Shown: positions 13,418 to 17,221 of the stretch, one piece after another
How the letters are laid out: each line of letters starts with the position of its first letter
Numbering within the stretch: position 1 is the first letter of the stretch
NCBI GenBank assembly: GCA_002762915.1
Contig: PCYF01000051.1
Span: 1 to 17,221, forward strand
Direction: 5' to 3'
DNA from: Candidatus Woesearchaeota archaeon CG10_big_fil_rev_8_21_14_0_10_32_9
GTDB taxonomy: Archaea; Nanobdellota; Nanobdellia; Woesearchaeales; 21-14-0-10-32-9
Length of the DNA: 17,221 bases
Program-made: the position numbers and the translations under genes
Notes under the pieces: model-generated
What the model saw: the letters and a program-made list of their open reading frames with translations, nothing else
Database searches by the model: none
Told to the model about the DNA's origin: nothing

Positions 13418-13810
13418 TTATACTAAAGCATAATTATTCTTCTTCAAAAAAATCTCTTTATCAACACTACGCATAAACAAAAACAAAGAAGCCTTCAACT
13501 CCTCAAGACAAGAACTCAAATCAGAAAAAAGATCTTTCTCAATATAACCCAAATCAAAACAAAGTAACAACAACACTTCAACTTCTTTACAACTACCATA
13601 ACTATAATTTAAATGATTCAAAAAAACTTTATTAGACATACTACTGGACCCTTCAACAATATTCAAAACAACACTAGTCGCAGCTCTCTGAAGCTGAGAA
13701 AAAATATTTCTAAATTCAAATTCAGGCAAATTCGGCAAAAATCTGTATACATCTAAAAGAAAAGCATATGATAAATTAAAAATCTTCAACTTATGAAAAT
13801 CTCTGCCCAT
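13418..13810 (-). CDS. Four-helix-bundle (S23/23S-IVS type) protein
   Basis: A 130-aa four-helix-bundle protein of the family first found in 23S rRNA intervening sequences. Family features are the start HKLKIFNLSYAFLLDVYRF, then LQRAATSVVLNIVEGSS (a strongly conserved R-AA-S-x-NI-EG core), then FLNHLNYSYGSCKEVEVLLLL and GYIEKDLF. ATG 13810 fits the family's usual N terminus and has a TATA-like element (13828-13837) about 23 nt upstream. A longer GTG-started frame from 13858 adds 16 atypical residues. The protein forms pentamers in bacteria; its role is unknown. It begins about 120 nt after the pre-23S processing stem, on the same strand as the rRNA, though not inside it. Confidence 0.85.
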   Translation of the reverse strand: MGRDFHKLKIFNLSYAFLLDVYRFLPNLPEFEFRNIFSQLQRAATSVVLNIVEGSSSMSNKVFLNHLNYSYGSCKEVEVLLLLCFDLGYIEKDLFSDLSSCLEELKASLFLFMRSVDKEIFLKKNNYALV

Positions 13811-13910
13811 ACGCCCTAGCAAAATATACTTTAAAATAAAACTATCTACAAAAAACACGAAAGAATAACGAAAAAAATGATGAAAAAATAACCAAAAATT
13901 ATGAGAAGTA

Positions 13911-13931
13911 TAAAAAAAGAAAAAAAAGAAA
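13911..13931 (-). terminator. Oligo-T terminator of the rRNA operon
   Basis: On the minus strand the sequence after the pre-23S stem is TTTTCTTTTTTTCTTTTTTT, a strong archaeal-type T-tract terminator. It ends the rRNA transcript before the four-helix-bundle gene. No 5S rRNA lies between the two. Confidence 0.6.
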
Positions 13932-13932
13932 A

Positions 13933-13951
13933 CCGTGCATAAACAATTCCT
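13933..13951 (-). repeat. Pre-23S rRNA processing stem, 3' arm
   Basis: CCGTGCATAAACAATTCCT (plus strand) is perfectly complementary to 16894-16912. The two arms enclose the 23S rRNA, forming the 19-bp stem typical of archaeal pre-rRNA processing. Confidence 0.85.
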
Positions 13952-13967
13952 ACTCCAAGACCGGAAA

Positions 13968-16868
13968 TAAAATGAGGTATGACGTTTAGTGAGCGCGGGC
14001 TGAATACCTCGTTACCTTGGTACTTACACCCCGCTTCTATCAAACCTATCTTCTATAGGCATCTAAGAAGTCTCTTTTCAGGGCTGGTTTCGTGCTTAGA
14101 TGCTTTCAGCACTTATCCATTAACGCGTAGCTGCCCAGCAAATACCCTGTCGGATAACTGGTAGACCAGTGGCGTCGATTCCCCGTTCCTCTCGTACTAA
14201 GAGATTCTTCCCTTCAGACTTCTAACACTTCCAGTAGATATCAAACAAACTGCCTCACAGCGTTCTGAACCCAGCTCACGATCCCTTTTAATGGGTGAAC
14301 ACCCCCACCCTTGGACGCTTCTGCACGCCCAGGATAGGAAGAGCCGACATCGATGTAGCAAGCCGCGCCGTCGATAGGAGCTCTCAGGCGCGACAACTCT
14401 GTTATCCCCGGAGTAACTTTTCAGTCATGCCTACCCCCCATACAATGAGAGATAGGAGTTCGCTAGACCAAGATTTCTCTACTAAGATATCTTCTGTAAA
14501 AATCCTAGTTAAGCTGGCTTTTGCTCTTGCACTCTACGACGGATTTCTGACCCGTCTGAGCCAACCTTTGGGCGCTGTTGATATCTTTTCAACAGCGTGC
14601 CACCCCAGCCAAACTGTCCACCTGCCGATGTCCCTCCTGAGAGGTTAGCAAGGTAAAACAAGAAAATTGGTGTTACATTGGCGTCTAAATGTGAACTGGC
14701 GTCCACACCTAAGCGACTCCCAATTACGCTATATAACTCATCTTGCCTTGCAACAACAGGCTACAGTAAAGTTTCACGGGGTCTTCGCTTCCCACTGGAA
14801 GTCTCTGGCCTTTGCACCAGAACGGAATATTCGGAGGGTTCTAGTTAGGGACAGTGGGCATCTCGTTACGCCATTCATGCAGGCCGTCAATCAAACGGCA
14901 AGGCATTTCGCTACCTTAAGAGAGTTATAGTTACCCCCGCCGTTTACGAGCTCTTGGCTCCATTGAAATGAAGTTTAAAGTACTCGCACTGGGCAGACGT
15001 CACCGACTATTCACACCTTTACAGGCTAGCAGTCGGTTATGTTTTTGTTAAACAGTCGGACACCCTTTGTCACTGTGCCCTGAACTCGCATCTATACAAA
15101 CACGAATCCAGGGACCCCTTATACCGAAGGTACGGGGCTAATTTGCCGAATTCCCTTAACTAGATTATCCCTTAACACCTGAGGTTTCTCACCTAGGGGC
15201 ACCTGTGCTGGTTCTGGGTATGGATACTAAAGATCTATTTTATTTCCCTTTTCACGGGCACCAAGCATCATCTGAACATATTTTACAATATGCACCTAAG
15301 CGTTATTCAAATTCTCATCGTTAAGATACTCCTTTGAATTGCACTTATTAACAAGTCTGAAAAACCTGTCGAACTAGCTCGATGCGTTGGAAAACAAACT
15401 TGTGTTGCCACGCATACTCTAGCAGTACCGGAATATTAACCGGTTTCCCTTTCCCGCTAAATCAAGTTATGATCGCGGTTAGGATCAACTTACCCTTGGC
15501 TGATCTGCGTTGCCAAGGAACCCTTGCCCTTCCGGCGGCAGAGATTCTCACTCTGCTATGTTCCTACTTTTACCAGGATTCTCATTCCCACACGGTTCAC
15601 CCTTCCTCTCGGAAGAGCTTTATCCCATACGGGACGCCTGCCTACCACTCACCTTTCGGTGGTCTACAGTATCGGTAACTAACTTAGCCCCGTCCATTTT
15701 CAGCGCTTAAAGCCTTGACAAGTAAGCTGTTACGCACTTTTTAAAGGGTAGCTGCTTCTAAGCTAACCTCCTCGCTGTCTTAGGCTATAAACAACCTTGT
15801 GCCATTCACACTTAGTTAGTATTTAGGGACCTTAACTGTAGTCTGGGTTGTTTCCCTCTCGGGACTCAAGTTTACCCCGAGCCCCCGTCCCCCCACATCT
15901 ATGACGTTTAGGTATTCGGAGTTGGACAAGGGACCGAGGGATTTCTCCCCCTAAATCCCCAATCCGTAGCTCTACCCCCTAAACTATCTCCGTGGAGATT
16001 TGACTACGGCCAAATTTGGCAGGAACCAGCTATCTCCAAGCTCGATTGGCTTTTTACCCCTATTCGCAGGTTAGAAGAACACTTGCTCGTAGAACCTCTT
16101 CAGGCCTCCACGCCCTTTAACAGGCGCTTCACCTTACCCACGAATAGATCGCTTGGCTTCGGGTCGCATTCAAGTGACTCAAGGCACTTTCACACCTTGC
16201 CCCTCGTAAACTGCGGGCTTTTGGTTTCCCTACGAATACTTCTTTTCGAATTATTCTCGCCACTCAAATGCACTCCCTGGCACGTTATTCAAAACGTACG
16301 ACACACACCCTAAAGCGCGTGTCAATCGATGGCTATTAGATTTCAAGCTCTTTTAACTCTCGGTCAAGAGTTCTTTTCAGCGTTCCCTCACGGTACTATA
16401 CTCTATCGGACTCGACTTGTATTTAGGGTTGGAGGTTGATGTCCCCCGGCTTCCCACATCATTTCCAAGATGCAGTACTCAGGAACTCACTCAAGTCCAA
16501 ATTGCTTCTTTTACGGGGCTATCACCCTTTATAGCGTTCCATTCCAGGAAACTTAAAATGCACAATTTGGATCATAAGAATGGTCCTACAACACCACATT
16601 TCTATTACATTACTGCAACAGATTCGGTTTGCCCTGTTCTGCTTTCGCTCGCTGTTACTCACAGAATCTCAATTGATTTCTTTTCCTGCGGGTACTAAGA
16701 CGTTTCAATTCCCCGCGTTTCTTCTCCTTTCGGAGTGTTTAGCGAAGTCGCATTCGGAAATCCTAGGTTCAAAGACTGCATGCATCTCGCCTAGGCTTAT
16801 CGCAGCTTGCCACGTCCTTCTTCAGCTATCGAGCCAAGCTATCCATCTAATAGCGTAGGTCCTCATTG
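13968..16868 (-). rRNA. rrl: 23S rRNA
   Basis: About 2.9 kb of higher-GC sequence on the minus strand. Highly conserved large-subunit elements are present: the sarcin-ricin loop (AGTACGAGAGGAAC on the minus strand, about 14186-14199), the GTGAGCTGGGTTCAGAACG region (about 14261-14280), and near the 5' end AGATGGATAGC and AAGCTGCGATAAGCC. The ends are approximate. A 7-bp terminal helix, CCTCATT (16861-16867) with AATGAGG (13971-13977), gives the mature limits within about 10 nt. The length is normal and I see no intron. Upstream in the transcript is tRNA-Ala, and presumably the 16S rRNA lies beyond the right edge. ORFs inside it are spurious. Confidence 0.96.
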
Positions 16869-16893
16869 TATTATTATATTTCTAGCAAAGACC

Positions 16894-16912
16894 AGGAATT
16901 GTTTATGCACGG
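16894..16912 (-). repeat. Pre-23S rRNA processing stem, 5' arm
   Basis: AGGAATTGTTTATGCACGG (plus strand) is the perfect partner of 13933-13951. I could not place a strict 3-4-3 bulge-helix-bulge at the base of this stem. Confidence 0.85.
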
Positions 16913-16950
16913 CTTCATTAAATATGAGCTCTTGATATTTTCTGCCTTCA

Positions 16951-16974
16951 GATCACGAATTGCAGCTCGTGATC
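16951..16974 (-). other. Hairpin in the tRNA-Ala / 23S spacer
   Basis: GATCACGA and TCGTGATC form a perfect 8-bp stem with an 8-nt loop, within the transcribed spacer between tRNA-Ala and the pre-23S stem. On the transcribed strand a run of six G precedes it. It could be a processing signal; the rest of the spacer (16975-17100) is low-complexity A/T and shows nothing else. Confidence 0.5.
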
Positions 16975-17100
16975 CCCCCACAATAATTTATTTAATTTTT
17001 GTGAAAATGATTTTTGAATTTGTTAAGTTTTATTCTCTATACTTTTTGTTTTTTGAATTTACTTTAATTATTTTAATTATTTTATTTGCTTTGTATAACT

Positions 17101-17116
17101 GTTACATTGGTGTAAC
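17101..17116 (-). other. Small hairpin after tRNA-Ala 3' end
   Basis: GTTACA-TTGG-TGTAAC is a perfect 6-bp inverted repeat with a 4-nt loop, 7 nt downstream of the tRNA-Ala discriminator base on the minus strand. It may help 3' processing of the tRNA. Confidence 0.4.
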
Positions 17117-17123
17117 AAGGATA

Positions 17124-17221
17124 TGGACTCGTCGGGACTTTCAACAGCAATCTGTTTTCAACACTCGGGTAGACAGATAAAACTGATTTGAACCCGAAGC
17201 CTCCCGCGTGCAAGGCGGGCG
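17124..17221 (-). tRNA. tRNA-Ala(UGC), 3' part, interrupted by an intron
   Basis: Read on the minus strand, the anticodon stem CCCGC/GCGGG encloses CTTGCAC with anticodon TGC (complement of 17210-17212). Next come a 5-nt variable loop AGGCT, T-stem 5' arm TCGGG and T-loop TTCAAA(T). The 3' arm of the T-stem CCCGA and the acceptor strand CGAGTCC plus discriminator A appear only 49 nt later. Joined, the 3' half reads as a normal archaeal tRNA-Ala (TTCAAATCCCGACGAGTCCA). The D-arm and 5' acceptor lie beyond the right edge. Position between 16S and 23S is the usual archaeal one. CCA is not encoded. Confidence 0.85.
17138..17186 (-). other. 49-nt intron in the T-loop of tRNA-Ala (59/60)
   Basis: A bulge-helix-bulge fits well in the RNA. 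The outer helix is the T-stem GGG/CCC; the central 4-bp helix is TTCA with TGAA; the 5' bulge is AAT and the 3' bulge AGT. Cutting after the second base of each gives TTCAAA joined to TCCCGA, the correct T-loop. Beyond the bulges, CAG pairs with CTG (an A-U could extend the central helix by one), and ATCTGT pairs with ACAGAT deeper in the intron. A decoy CCCGAG lies inside the intron, but only the outer copy is followed by a correct Ala acceptor strand. Confidence 0.78.

Noticed and set aside
13811..13858. GTG-started extension of the four-helix-bundle protein
   Set aside because: The 16 extra residues are unlike the family N terminus, and the region holds the likely TATA element.
14295..16858. 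Several plus-strand and minus-strand ORFs of 65-104 codons
   Set aside because: They lie entirely inside the 23S rRNA, have unusual composition (Cys, Ser, Arg, Pro rich) and match no protein family.
16866..17180. ORF across the 23S-tRNA spacer
   Set aside because: It runs through the 23S 5' end, the processing stem and the tRNA-Ala gene, and has a low-complexity Phe/Leu/Ile-rich composition typical of A/T-rich spacer read-through.

Overview
The window looks like a piece of an AT-rich archaeal chromosome. The evidence is an archaeal/eukaryotic-type information-processing set (fibrillarin FlpA, Nop5, aIF5A, eL40), intron-bearing tRNAs, TATA boxes about 25 nt upstream of start codons (mostly leaderless genes), and a 16S-side tRNA-Ala placed before the 23S rRNA. 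The small compact genes, a Nop5 without its N-terminal domain and an intron in the T-loop of a tRNA suggest a DPANN-type lineage (Woesearchaeota/Pacearchaeota-like). That placement is an inference; no marker phylogeny could be run.

Layout. Bases 1-1229 (+): the tail of a DUF134 HTH regulator, translationally coupled to a secreted thioredoxin fold fused to a CcdA/DsbD-like membrane domain. Bases 1270-3397 (+): two unrecognised proteins, an intron-containing tRNA-Cys(GCA), and a degenerate RIO/LPS-kinase-like protein. Bases 3483-4508 (+): a ParA-family ATPase paired with a small zinc-ribbon protein. Bases 4577-7045 (+): valyl-tRNA synthetase. Bases 7111-9149: a ThiF/MoeB-like E1 enzyme (-), a YdeI-family gene (+) and a GNAT acetyltransferase (+). 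A perfect 76-bp direct repeat made of the first 24 codons of the E1 gene brackets the YdeI gene. Bases 9194-13278 (-): a stand-alone CHC2 zinc-finger protein, the nop5-flpA operon for box C/D RNP 2'-O-methylation, a site-2 protease, eL40 (53 aa) and aIF5A. Bases 13418-13810 (-): a four-helix-bundle (S23/IVS-type) protein just downstream of the 23S rRNA. Bases 13933-16912 (-): the 23S rRNA enclosed by a 19-bp processing stem. Bases 17124-17221 (-): the 3' half of tRNA-Ala(UGC), whose T-loop is split by a 49-nt intron.

Most genes are core housekeeping genes for translation and rRNA modification. The most unusual points are the repeat-bracketed YdeI insertion into the 5' end of the E1 gene, the T-loop intron, the N-terminally missing Nop5 beside an apparently full-length fibrillarin, and the IVS-type protein next to an rRNA operon in an archaeon. 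No CRISPR array, transposase, integrase or obvious defence operon is present. No 5S rRNA is visible downstream of the 23S.
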